Source: CAZBWP01 sp964630265 (GTDB lineage Bacteria > Pseudomonadota > Alphaproteobacteria > Rhodospirillales > Defluviicoccaceae). Taken from it: DNA of 54,221 bases. Under the pieces are notes generated by a model. The model did not search any database. It worked only from the letters and a program-made list of their open reading frames with translations, and was not told the DNA's origin. The translations under genes were made by a program, and so were the position numbers. Numbering within the stretch: the stretch's first letter is position 1; each line of letters begins with the position of its first letter. The DNA lies in NCBI GenBank assembly GCA_964630265.1, contig CAZVRW010000020.1, positions 1 to 54,221 on the forward strand, written 5' to 3'. Of the stretch, positions 42,079-51,592 are shown piece after piece.

Positions 42079-42525
42079 ATGGATTCGATCCAGTTCCTGA
42101 TCGGCTACGAATGGATGAAGGTGATCCATATCATCTTTGTCATCGCCTGGATGGCCGGTCTTTTCTATCTGCCGCGGCTCTATGTTTACCACATACGAAA
42201 GGCCGCCGGATCGGACGCTTCGGAGACCTTCAAGGAGATGGAGCGGAAACTGCTGCGGCTGATCATGAACCCGGCGATGATCATCAGTATCGTCAGCGGC
42301 GTCTGGCTGATCTGGCAGATTGATGCCTGGGTGACCGGATGGATGCATGCGAAGCTGACACTGGTCGTCGGTATGGTGGCGTTTCACATGGCGCTGGCAA
42401 AGTGGCGCCGCGCCTTCGCTGAGGACCGCAACACCCATTCGGAGGTGTTCTATCGGGTGGTCAACGAGGTGCCGACCGTGCTCTTGATCGGCATCGTCAT
42501 TCTGGTGATCGTCAAGCCGTTTTAG
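42079..42525 (+). CDS. hemJ: Protoporphyrinogen oxidase HemJ
   Basis: A 148-residue membrane enzyme oxidising protoporphyrinogen IX to protoporphyrin IX. The family-defining first helix YEWMKVIHIIFVIAWMAGLF carries the essential His, followed by YLPRLYVYH. Three further membrane segments follow (LLRLIMNPAMIISIVSGVWL, KLTLVVGMVAFHMALAKW, VPTVLLIGIVILVIV). A conserved Lys precedes LTLVVGM. It ends the hemE-hemH-hemJ operon, so the last three haem steps from uroporphyrinogen are grouped except for coproporphyrinogen oxidase. Confidence 0.95.
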   Translation: MDSIQFLIGYEWMKVIHIIFVIAWMAGLFYLPRLYVYHIRKAAGSDASETFKEMERKLLRLIMNPAMIISIVSGVWLIWQIDAWVTGWMHAKLTLVVGMVAFHMALAKWRRAFAEDRNTHSEVFYRVVNEVPTVLLIGIVILVIVKPF

Positions 42526-42550
42526 CCGACGGCGGTGTCGCAGCTTTCGT

Positions 42551-42580
42551 TTGACATCCCGACGCCTGATGGGTCATGCT
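42551..42580 (+). promoter_or_regulatory. Possible promoter of rho
   Basis: TTGACA at 42551-42556 followed about 18 bases later by CATGCT. The first hexamer is perfect and the second poor. It would give a leader of about 180 bases before the rho start, consistent with the leader-based autoregulation known for rho in other bacteria. Confidence 0.35.
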
Positions 42581-42768
42581 AACGTCGTCCTTCGGGCACA
42601 CGACGGTGTCCAGCCCCGCATTCACCTGAATTTAATCGAATCGTGCGGCAGTTGCCTTTTGGGCTGGCCAATCGAACGCACCCCTTCCCGGGGCGACGGC
42701 GTGCTTTTCCCCTGCCTTCCGAGCCTAGACGTCATCGGTCCGGTTTTCGTCATCCACGGGATGTCGCC

Positions 42769-44041
<1,273 letters not shown>

Positions 44042-44043
<2 letters not shown>

Positions 44044-44062
44044 GCCGACTCCGGATCGGCTC
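44042..44062. terminator. Hairpin at the end of rho
   Basis: GAGCCGA (44042-44048) and TCGGCTC (44056-44062) form a perfect 7-bp stem with a 7-base loop, between convergent rho and the quinone oxidoreductase gene. No T-run follows, so it is a candidate bidirectional transcript end rather than a classical terminator. Confidence 0.35.
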
Positions 44063-44083
44063 CCGGTCAGTCCGGCAGACGGA

Positions 44084-45064
44084 TCAGTTTGGCAGCAGGA
44101 CCGTCGAGCCGGTGGTCTTGCGTGCCTTTAGATCGCGATGCGCCGCCGCCGCCTCGCTGAGCGGATAGGTCTGGTCGATCTCGATGGGCACGATCCCGGT
44201 GCTCACCAGCGCGAACATCTCCTCGGCCGCCGCCCGGTAGTCCGCCGTCTTCGCCGTGTAGGTCATCAGACTCGGCCGGGTGAAGAACAGCGAGCCACGC
44301 GTTGCCAGCATCGCCGGCTCGAAAGCCGGGACCGGGCCCGAGGCGTTGCCGAAGCTGACCATCATGCCCAGCGGCCGGAGGCAATCCAGGGATGCAACGA
44401 AGGTGTCCTTGCCGACGGAGTCGTAGACCACATCGACGCCCGCGCCATCGGTCAGCTCGCGCACCCGTTTGGCTAGATCTTCATGGGTGTAGATGATTGG
44501 ATGATCGCAGCCGTGGGCGCGGGCAAGTTCAGCCTTGGCCGCGTTGCCGACGGTGCCGATGACGATGGCGCCCAGGTGCTTGGCCCAACGGCAGACGATC
44601 AGGCCAACGCCGCCGGCCGCGGCGTGGATCAGGATGGTGTCGCCTGGGCCGACGCGATAGGTGCGGCGCAGCAGGTAATGCGCGGTCAACCCCTTCAGCA
44701 TCATCGCCGCCGCCTGATGGTCGGTGACGTCGTCGGGGAGCCGGATGATCCGGTCGGCGGGCATCAGCCGGGCTTCCGCATAGGCGCCGACCGGCAGCGA
44801 CGCATAGGCGACCCGGTCGCCGACTTGCAGTTCGTCGACGCCCGATCCGACGGCGTCGACGACGGCGGCGGCTTCCATGCCGAGCACCGCCGGCAACGCC
44901 GGCAGCGGATAGAGGCCGGAGCGTTGGTAGATGTCGATGAAGTTGAGCCCGACCGCGGTCTGACGCAGCCGAACTTCGCCGGGTCCGGGGCTGCCGACCT
45001 CGACCGCTTCCCAGCGCATCGCCTCGGGACCGCCGGGTGCGTGGATGCGAATGGCGTGGCTCAT
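44084..45064 (-). CDS. NADPH:quinone oxidoreductase (zeta-crystallin-like)
   Basis: A 326-residue zinc-independent medium-chain reductase. The catalytic domain begins AIRIHAPGGPEAMRWEAVEV, includes RQTAVGLNFIDIYQRSGLYP and VLGMEAAAVVDAVG, and the nucleotide fold has ILIHAAAGGVGLIVCRWAKH. ARKTTGSTVLLP ends it. It reduces quinones by one electron with NADPH. Its ATG overlaps the ogt stop (ATGA), making it third in a leftward unit: thioredoxin-domain protein, ogt, quinone oxidoreductase. Confidence 0.93.
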   Translation of the reverse strand: MSHAIRIHAPGGPEAMRWEAVEVGSPGPGEVRLRQTAVGLNFIDIYQRSGLYPLPALPAVLGMEAAAVVDAVGSGVDELQVGDRVAYASLPVGAYAEARLMPADRIIRLPDDVTDHQAAAMMLKGLTAHYLLRRTYRVGPGDTILIHAAAGGVGLIVCRWAKHLGAIVIGTVGNAAKAELARAHGCDHPIIYTHEDLAKRVRELTDGAGVDVVYDSVGKDTFVASLDCLRPLGMMVSFGNASGPVPAFEPAMLATRGSLFFTRPSLMTYTAKTADYRAAAEEMFALVSTGIVPIEIDQTYPLSEAAAAHRDLKARKTTGSTVLLPN

Positions 45065-45576
45065 GCGGGGCTGCCGATGGTACCGTGGACGGGCGGAGTG
45101 ATGCGGCGCGCCGGGGTGTGCCGCACTTCAAGGGCCAGCAGCGCCGCCTTGGTGACGACGCCGGCGCCACCAGAATAACCGGTCAGTCTTCCGCCTTCGC
45201 CGACCACCCGGTGACAGGGGATGATGATGACGATCGGGTTGCGGCCGCAGGCGCCGCCGACGGCGCGTGGCGATCCACCGGCGTGGTCGGCGACCTGGCC
45301 ATAGGTCCAGGTCTCGGCATACGGAATGTCGGCGAGGGTGTCCCAGACCGCTCGTTGGAAGGCGGTCCCCTCGGGCGCGAGCGGCAGATCGAAGCGGTTG
45401 AGACGCCCCTCGACATACGCCCGGAGTTGTGCGGCGGCTTCGCCGAGCAATCGGGCGTCGCCCATGTCGCTGGGGCTGGCGGGCACAGCGCCCCAGTGGA
45501 CGGCGGTGATCGATCCGCCCTGGGCGGTCACGTGCAGCGGGCCGAGCGGGGTGGAGACGAGCGTGCTTGCCATCAT
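45061..45576 (-). CDS. ogt: Methylated-DNA--[protein]-cysteine S-methyltransferase
   Basis: A 171-residue suicide repair protein that moves O6-alkyl groups from guanine to its own Cys. The active-site IIIPCHRVVGEGGRLTGYSG is complete. GTAFQRAVWDTLADIPYAET is the DNA-binding helix-turn-helix with the arginine finger region. There is no N-terminal Ada domain, so it is a constitutive Ogt type rather than Ada. It overlaps both neighbours by four bases. Adjacent ATG codons lie at 45576 and 45573; the first is used. Confidence 0.94.
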   Translation of the reverse strand: MMASTLVSTPLGPLHVTAQGGSITAVHWGAVPASPSDMGDARLLGEAAAQLRAYVEGRLNRFDLPLAPEGTAFQRAVWDTLADIPYAETWTYGQVADHAGGSPRAVGGACGRNPIVIIIPCHRVVGEGGRLTGYSGGAGVVTKAALLALEVRHTPARRITPPVHGTIGSPA

Positions 45577-47459
45577 CAGCGTCCTGATGTCGTGAGCAGG
45601 GCAGCGAGTGCGCCGGCATCGGTGGCGGGCGCACTGCAGGTTTGGTTGGCGCAGACGTAGGCGGCGGGCATGCCGTCGACCATGGTCTTGCCGCGCGCCG
45701 GATGCGTCTCCGGTAACGCCGCGGCATCGCCGTCGATGGGCACCAGCAACGTCAACGCCGTCCCGGCGGTGACCGCCGCGCGGCGGAGAGTGCGGGTCGC
45801 CGGGTCGTCCGGATCGCCGACGATCACCACCTGCCGCGCCCGCTCCAGCACCTCGAATGCCGTCAGCAGTCCGGGGATCCCGACCAGGTACTGCGGATTG
45901 TCGCCGGAGAACAACTGGATCAGCGTGTCGGCGCGGTCGCGATAGCGGACATCGCCCGTGAGGTGCCAAAGGCGGGCCAATCCCTCCACCATCATCGCGT
46001 TGCCGGACGGCGTGGCATGATCGGCGACAATCTTGGTGCGGGCGATGACATCCAGGGTGTCATCGGCCGAGAGAAAATAGCCGCCATCCGAGGCATCGAG
46101 ATAGTGGGTGTGAACGACCTCCGCCCAAGCCTCGGCGCGTGCCAGATAGGCGACCTCCCCAAAGGCTTCGAACAGGGCCAGGGCTGCGAGGATCATGTTG
46201 GCATAGTCGTCGAGAACGGCTGGATGCTGGGCCGACCCATTGCACCAGCTATGCCGCAGGCGGCCGTCGATGTCCATTTGCGTCGTGACGAAGTCGAAAC
46301 ACCGCCGTGCGGCGTCGCGCCACGCATCATCGTCGAACGCCACCGCGGCATGGGCCAGGGCGACGATCATCAGGCCGTTCCAGTCGGCGAGGACCTTGTC
46401 GTCGCGTTGCGGGGGCACCCGGCGGGCGCGAGCGTCGGCGAGCGCGGCAAGGCAGCGGCGCAGGGTCGCTTCTTCGGCGTCGGATCGCAGCGCCCCATTG
46501 GTGCGGCGGTTGAGGATGGTGTGGTCTTCCCAGTTGCCGGCGGGCGTCACATCGTAGGTGGCCTTGAACAACGGCGCGTCGGTGCCCAGCAGGGCGTCGA
46601 TTTCCGCCTCCGTCCAAACGTAGTACTTGCCCTCGACCCCCTCGCTGTCGGCATCGAAGGCGCTGGCGAGGGCGAAGGTGCCGTCGGCGCCGTCGACGCG
46701 AAGCTCGCGCAGGGCCCAGTCGATGGTTTCCCGGATCCGGCGCTCCCACAAGGGNNNNNNNNNNNNNNNNNNNNNNNNNNNNNNNNNNNNNNNNNNNNNN
46801 NNNNNNNNNNNNNNNNNNNNNNNNNNNNNNNNNNNNNNNNNNNNNNNNNNNNNNGCGCCGGCGGTGCCACCGGCCAGCGGATCGATGAGCCGCATCGCCG
46901 TGGAGGCGACGCTGTCGACAATGGCCATGGTCAGGCCGTTGCCGGCTGGCGGGCGGGCCAGTTTGGCGAGACCATCACGGAGCGCCGAGACATTGGTGTC
47001 GATCTTCTCCCGATCCTCCCGATAAGCGCGAGCGACGGCCTTCAACACGTCGGGGAAGCCGGGGCGGCCATAGCGTGGCGATGCGGGAAAGTAGGTGCCG
47101 CCCCAGAACGGATGGCCGTCGGGCGTGAGAAACATGGTCAACGGCCAGCCGCCTTGCTGGCCCATCATCGCGAGCGCCGACTGATAGATGGTGTCCACGT
47201 CCGGCCGCTCTTCGCGATCGACTTTGACGTTGATGAACAGGTCGTTCATGACGTCGGCAATCGCTTGCGTCTCGAAGCTTTCGTGCGCCATGACATGGCA
47301 CCAGTGGCAGGCGGCGTAACCGACCGACAAGAGGATCGGCTTGTCGTCGCGGCGGGCCTCATCGAGCATCGCCTGACCCCAGGGTCGCCAATGCACGGGA
47401 TTGTCCCGGTGTTGCAGGAGGTATGGGCTGGTTTCGCGGGCGAGCAGATTTTCTGTCAT
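45576..47459 (-). CDS. Thioredoxin-domain protein (YyaL/SSP411-like, DUF255), interrupted by assembly gap
   Basis: A protein of about 627 residues including the 34 unknown positions. The N-terminal thioredoxin-like domain starts NLLARETSPYLLQHRDNPVHW and has the active-site ACHWCHVMAHESFE and GGWPLTMFLTPDGHPFWGG. The C-terminal (alpha/alpha)6-barrel resembles N-acylglucosamine 2-epimerases (LADWNGLMIVALAHAAVAFD, SGNAMMVEGLARLWHLTGD). Function is undefined. A 100-N gap at 46755-46854 falls between the two domains without a frame change. It ends with a segment QTCSAPATDAGALAALL and overlaps ogt by one base. Confidence 0.9.
   Translation of the reverse strand: MTENLLARETSPYLLQHRDNPVHWRPWGQAMLDEARRDDKPILLSVGYAACHWCHVMAHESFETQAIADVMNDLFINVKVDREERPDVDTIYQSALAMMGQQGGWPLTMFLTPDGHPFWGGTYFPASPRYGRPGFPDVLKAVARAYREDREKIDTNVSALRDGLAKLARPPAGNGLTMAIVDSVASTAMRLIDPLAGGTAGXXXXXXXXXXXXXXXXXXXXXXXXXXXXXXXXXXPLWERRIRETIDWALRELRVDGADGTFALASAFDADSEGVEGKYYVWTEAEIDALLGTDAPLFKATYDVTPAGNWEDHTILNRRTNGALRSDAEEATLRRCLAALADARARRVPPQRDDKVLADWNGLMIVALAHAAVAFDDDAWRDAARRCFDFVTTQMDIDGRLRHSWCNGSAQHPAVLDDYANMILAALALFEAFGEVAYLARAEAWAEVVHTHYLDASDGGYFLSADDTLDVIARTKIVADHATPSGNAMMVEGLARLWHLTGDVRYRDRADTLIQLFSGDNPQYLVGIPGLLTAFEVLERARQVVIVGDPDDPATRTLRRAAVTAGTALTLLVPIDGDAAALPETHPARGKTMVDGMPAAYVCANQTCSAPATDAGALAALLTTSGR
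46755..46854. other. Assembly gap (100 N)
   Basis: A run of 100 undetermined bases in the thioredoxin-domain gene. Reading frames agree on both sides. Unlike the other long gaps the flanks are not repetitive. Confidence 0.99.
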
Positions 47460-47623
47460 GGGGTCGGGGGTTCCATCGACCAAAGGGAACTTCGGCGCCC
47501 ACGTTGCGTCGGCTGCCGACGAAGCTTAGGTTGGGCGTGGCACGGTTCGGGACAACCCTGAAATCCCGCGGACAGTCGATCGACGGATACGTGACCGGAA
47601 CGCATCAAACGAAGGAAAGTACG

Positions 47624-47911
47624 ATGAAGATCCACATGGACGTTGAGTGCACGCCGGACGAAGCCCGGGCGCTGTTCGGTTTGCCGGACGTAAAGCCGAT
47701 GCAGAAGGCGATGATGGATGACATCGAAGCCCGGATGAAGAAGGCGCTTGGTGCCATGGAGCCCGAGGCGTTAATGCGGACGTGGCTGCCGGCGGGAATG
47801 CAGGGCCTGGAGCAGTGGCAGAAGCTGGTCTGGGGCAGCGTGGCACGAGCGATGGCGACCGGCCGCGGCGGCGAGGCGGGCAGCGAAGGGGCGCCGGAGG
47901 GAAAAACTTGA
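47624..47911 (+). CDS. DUF6489 family protein
   Basis: A 95-residue, soluble protein beginning KIHMDVECTPDEARALFGLP and then DVKPMQKAMMDDIEARM, the pattern of the alphaproteobacterial DUF6489 family. The second half is helical (GLEQWQKLVWGSVARAMATG). No catalytic residues are evident. GAAGGAAAG upstream of the ATG at 47624 is a strong ribosome site. Its stop overlaps the TTG of the ferredoxin gene (TTGA). The function is unknown. Confidence 0.8.
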   Translation: MKIHMDVECTPDEARALFGLPDVKPMQKAMMDDIEARMKKALGAMEPEALMRTWLPAGMQGLEQWQKLVWGSVARAMATGRGGEAGSEGAPEGKT

Positions 47912-48249
47912 GCGGAGAGGCGGTCGGCCGCGAGCTGTTCTATGACTGCCACGTTTTCTGCTGCGTCAACGAACGCCCGGAAGGGCACCCGCGTGGATCC
48001 TGTTGCCGGCGCGGCTCGGTGCGCTTGCGGAACTATATGAAGGCGCGGGCGAAGGAACTCGGCCTCGAAGGTGTGCGCATCAACGCCTCGCTCTGCCTGG
48101 ATCGCTGCGAGCTGGGGCCGACCATGGTGATCTACCCGGACGGCGTCTGGTATCACTATGAGACGCGTGAGGATGTCGACGAGATCCTCGAACGGCACGT
48201 CATTGCAGGCGAGCGCGTCGAGCGGCTGGCGCTTGCCGGTACGGACTGA
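47908..48249 (+). CDS. Thioredoxin-like [2Fe-2S] ferredoxin
   Basis: A 113-residue thioredoxin-fold ferredoxin. Cysteines are arranged as HVFCC ... SCCRRGS ... SLCLDRCELGP, giving the C-x(10-12)-C and C-x3-C ligand pairs of the shethna-type/NuoE-like group plus two extra Cys. The start is TTG at 47908, overlapping the previous stop, with GGAGGG six bases upstream, which makes the non-ATG start convincing. It is a stand-alone electron carrier or metal-handling protein; its partner is unknown. It is followed 27 bases later by mnmE. Confidence 0.85.
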   Translation: MSGEAVGRELFYDCHVFCCVNERPEGHPRGSCCRRGSVRLRNYMKARAKELGLEGVRINASLCLDRCELGPTMVIYPDGVWYHYETREDVDEILERHVIAGERVERLALAGTD

Positions 48250-48276
48250 TCCGGGCCACATCGCTCCCCTCCCCTG

Positions 48277-49611
48277 ATGCTGCGCGATGAGACGATTTTC
48301 GCGGTGGCGACCGGCCGAGGGCCCGCCGGCATCGCGGTGATCCGGGTGTCGGGCACCGCCGCGGCTGCCGCTTTGACCGAGCTTACGGGGCGGCCGCAGT
48401 TTCCACCGCGCCGCGCCGTTCGCGCCATGGTCCGGGATCGTGCCGGAGAACCGCTGGATGAGGGACTGGTGCTGTGGTTTCCCGCACCGGCCAGTTTCAC
48501 GGGCGAGGATGTCGCCGAACTGCACGTGCATGGCGGACGCGCGGTGATCGCCGACGTGCTGGCGGCGCTTGCGGCGACTGATGGCCTGCGGCCTGCGGAA
48601 CCGGGCGAGTTCGCCAGACGGGCCTTCGAGAACGGGAAGCTCGATCTCACGGCGGCGGAAGCCGTCGCCGATCTGGTGGCGGCGGAAACGGCGACGCAGC
48701 GGCGCCAGGCGCTGCGGCAGATGCGAGGTGGCCTGGCGAACCTGTATGACGGCTGGCGCGACCGGTTGATCCGGGCGCTGGCACACCTGGAGGCGGAGAT
48801 CGATTTCGCCGACGAGGATATTCCGGGGGATCCGGCGGCGGCAGCGCGCCTAGAGTTGGCGGCGTTGGAGCGCGAAATTGCCGGGCATTTGGCACTTGGC
48901 CAGCGCGGGGAGCGGCTTCGGGACGGGGTGCGGATCGCCGTCATCGGTCCGCCGAACGCCGGCAAGTCGAGCCTGGTGAACGTGCTGACGCGACGGGATG
49001 TGGCGATCGTCGCCGAGAGCCCCGGCACGACCCGCGACGTTATCGAGGTACACCTGGATCTGGGAGGTTACCTGGTGACGGTAGCGGACACGGCGGGGCT
49101 GCGGGAGACCGAACATCCCGTCGAGCGGGAAGGCGTGCGCCGGAGTCGGCGGGCGGCGGCCGAAGCCGACCTGCGGGTGCTGGTGTTCGATGGGGCAAGT
49201 TGGCCAGAGATCGACGCGACGATGGCCGATTTGGTCGACGACGATACGGTGATCGTGGTCAACAAGAGCGATCTTGCGTGCTCGCCGAAGGCGCCATGTC
49301 TGGGCGACCGAGCGGGAATTGCGGTATCGGCGAAGACCGGGGACGGCATCGATGCGCTCCTGCGGGAGCTGACACGCGCGGTCGCGGGGCGTTTCGAGCT
49401 TCAGGAGGATCCCGCACCGACACGGGAACGGCATCGCCACGCTTTGGCGAGCTGTGTCGCGGCGCTGCAACGGGCGCATGGCGCCGCAGCGACGGAATTG
49501 ATGGCGGAGGACGCCCGGCTTGCGGCCCGGGCGCTCGGCCGTATAACAGGGCGGGTGGACGTGGACGACCTGCTCGACGTGATTTTCCGCGACTTCTGTA
49601 TCGGCAAGTGA
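48277..49611 (+). CDS. mnmE: tRNA modification GTPase MnmE
   Basis: A 444-residue GTPase that with MnmG installs the 5-carboxymethylaminomethyl group on wobble uridine of certain tRNAs. The tetrahydrofolate-binding domain begins TIFAVATGRGPAGIAVIRVS and includes a segment ending EPGEFARRAFENGKLDLT. The G domain has GPPNAGKSSLVN, PGTTRDVIE, DTAGLRETEHPVE and NKSD. The C-terminus ends with the active CIGK. One base-pair step after its stop lies a parS palindrome, and mnmG starts 29 bases later. Confidence 0.96.
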   Translation: MLRDETIFAVATGRGPAGIAVIRVSGTAAAAALTELTGRPQFPPRRAVRAMVRDRAGEPLDEGLVLWFPAPASFTGEDVAELHVHGGRAVIADVLAALAATDGLRPAEPGEFARRAFENGKLDLTAAEAVADLVAAETATQRRQALRQMRGGLANLYDGWRDRLIRALAHLEAEIDFADEDIPGDPAAAARLELAALEREIAGHLALGQRGERLRDGVRIAVIGPPNAGKSSLVNVLTRRDVAIVAESPGTTRDVIEVHLDLGGYLVTVADTAGLRETEHPVEREGVRRSRRAAAEADLRVLVFDGASWPEIDATMADLVDDDTVIVVNKSDLACSPKAPCLGDRAGIAVSAKTGDGIDALLRELTRAVAGRFELQEDPAPTRERHRHALASCVAALQRAHGAAATELMAEDARLAARALGRITGRVDVDDLLDVIFRDFCIGK

Positions 49612-49627
49612 TGTTTCACGTGAAACG
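49612..49627. other. parS centromere-like site 1
   Basis: TGTTTCACGTGAAACG matches the bacterial parS palindrome TGTTTCACGTGAAACA at 15 of 16 positions. It begins at the base after the mnmE stop. ParB should nucleate and spread from it; parB lies 3.4 kb to the right. Confidence 0.93.
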
Positions 49628-49639
49628 GCGTTTCCTGCG

Positions 49640-51592
49640 ATGAGTGGCCGGAGCATGGCACCGGGCCGGTCGTGGGACGTCATCGTCATCGGCGGCGGCC
49701 ACGCCGGCTGCGAGGCCGCGAGCGCGTCGGCGCGGCTCGGGGCGCGGACGCTGTTGCTGACTCACGCGCTCGAGACCATTGGCACCATGTCGTGCAATCC
49801 GGCGATCGGCGGGCTCGCCAAGGGCCAGTTGGTGCGGGAGATCGATGCGTTGGATGGGGTCATGGGCCGGGCCATCGACGCCGCCGGCATTCAGTTCCGC
49901 ATTCTCAACCGCAGCAAGGGCCCGGCCGTGCGTGGACCGCGCGCGCAGGCCGACCGCAACCGCTACCGCCAAGCGATTCAGTCTCTATTGCGCGCCCAAG
50001 CCAACCTCTGGCTTCGTGCCGGGGCCGTCGAGGACTTGGTGCTGGACGGGCACGGGGCCGCGAAGGGTGTGCGGCTGGCGAGCGGCGAGGTGATGCGCGC
50101 CGGCGCCGTCGTCTTGACGACAGGCACCTTCCTGCGGGGGATGATCCATATCGGCATGGAGCGGGTGCCGGCCGGCCGCGCCGGAGAACCCCGGGCCGTC
50201 GGGCTTGCCTTCACGCTGCGGCGCGTCGGCTTGGCCCTTGGCCGCCTGAAGACGGGCACGCCGCCGCGCCTGGATGGCCGCACCATCCGCTGGGAAGACC
50301 TGGAACCGCAGCCGGGCGACGCGCCGCCGACACCGTTCTCCTTCCTCACCGACAGGATCACGACGCCGCAGATCGCCTGTCATCTGACCGGCACAACCCC
50401 GGCTACGCATGCGTTGATCCGTGCCAACCTGGATCGGGCGCCGCTCTATTCGGGCCAGATCGCGGGCACGGGTCCGCGCTATTGCCCGTCGATCGAGGAC
50501 AAGGTGGTGCGGTTCGTTGAGCGGGATCGGCACCAGATCTTTCTGGAGCCGGAGGGGCTCGACGTCGACACCGTCTATCCGAACGGGATCTCGACCTCCC
50601 TGCCGCGGGACGTACAGCGTGCCGTGCTGGCGACGATCCCGGGCCTGGAGACGGCGGTGATGCTGCGGCCCGGCTACGCCATCGAATACGACTTCGTCGA
50701 CCCGCGGGAAGTCGATCCGACGCTCGAATGTCGGCGTGTGCCGGGACTGTTCCTGGCGGGGCAGATCAACGGCACGACGGGCTACGAGGAGGCGGCGGGT
50801 CAAGGGATCATGGCTGGCGCCAACGCGGCGCTCGCGGCCGGCGGTGGAGGGTGCTTCACGCTCGATCGGGCGGAGGCCTACATCGGCGTGATGATCGATG
50901 ACATGGTGACGCTCGGGACGAGCGAGCCCTATCGCATGTTCACCTCCAGGGCGGAGTACCGCTTGTCGTTGCGCGCCGACAACGCGGACCAGCGGTTGAC
51001 GCCGCGGGGTGTGGCGATCGGTCTGGTGGGCGCGCAGCGCCGCGACGCCTTTGCCGCGAAGGTCGATGCCTTGACCGCGGCGCGGGGACGCTTGGCGAAG
51101 CTGTCGGCGACGCCGGCGGACGCAGGGGCCCACGGGGTGCGACTCGCAGGTGACGGACAGCGGCGCTCGGCGCTCGAGGTGTTGGCGCATGCGGCGTTGG
51201 ATCCGGGTGGCTTCCTCGCGCTGTTCCCCGAAGCGCGGGAGATTCCGGCGGAAATCCTCGAACAACTTCGGAACGACGCACACTACGCCGGCTATCTGCA
51301 TCGACAGGAAGGGGACATCCGGGCCTTCCGGCGAGACGAGGCGTTGGTCATCCCGGCGTCGTTGGACTACGCGACCATCCCAGGCCTCTCGACGGAGGTG
51401 CGGGAGAAACTGGCGCGGGCGCGTCCGTCAACGTTGGGCGCGGCCGGTCGGATCTCAGGGGTCACGCCGGCGGCGCTGACCGCGCTGTTGCGCCATGTGC
51501 GTCGCCGCGGTGAGGATGACGAAGCTGGCCGGGACGGCGAGGGTGGCAGATCTCGCCGGAGCGGCGATGGTGGCCGGCGCCTGTCCGCATGA
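49640..51592 (+). CDS. mnmG: tRNA uridine-5-carboxymethylaminomethyl modification enzyme MnmG
   Basis: A 650-residue FAD enzyme, partner of MnmE. The FAD-binding VIVIGGGHAGCEAASASARL is near the N-terminus. Family signatures include GMSCNPAIGG-type TMSCNPAIGGLAKGQLVREI, the block from PPRLDGRTIRWEDLEPQPGD, SRAEYRLSLRADNADQRLT and the C-terminal ALDYATIPGLSTEVREKL. The end is longer than usual: after AALTALLRHVRRR there are about 28 charged residues that overlap the rsmG start. ATG at 49640 is used; ATG at 49655 is possible. Confidence 0.95.
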   Translation: MSGRSMAPGRSWDVIVIGGGHAGCEAASASARLGARTLLLTHALETIGTMSCNPAIGGLAKGQLVREIDALDGVMGRAIDAAGIQFRILNRSKGPAVRGPRAQADRNRYRQAIQSLLRAQANLWLRAGAVEDLVLDGHGAAKGVRLASGEVMRAGAVVLTTGTFLRGMIHIGMERVPAGRAGEPRAVGLAFTLRRVGLALGRLKTGTPPRLDGRTIRWEDLEPQPGDAPPTPFSFLTDRITTPQIACHLTGTTPATHALIRANLDRAPLYSGQIAGTGPRYCPSIEDKVVRFVERDRHQIFLEPEGLDVDTVYPNGISTSLPRDVQRAVLATIPGLETAVMLRPGYAIEYDFVDPREVDPTLECRRVPGLFLAGQINGTTGYEEAAGQGIMAGANAALAAGGGGCFTLDRAEAYIGVMIDDMVTLGTSEPYRMFTSRAEYRLSLRADNADQRLTPRGVAIGLVGAQRRDAFAAKVDALTAARGRLAKLSATPADAGAHGVRLAGDGQRRSALEVLAHAALDPGGFLALFPEAREIPAEILEQLRNDAHYAGYLHRQEGDIRAFRRDEALVIPASLDYATIPGLSTEVREKLARARPSTLGAAGRISGVTPAALTALLRHVRRRGEDDEAGRDGEGGRSRRSGDGGRRLSA

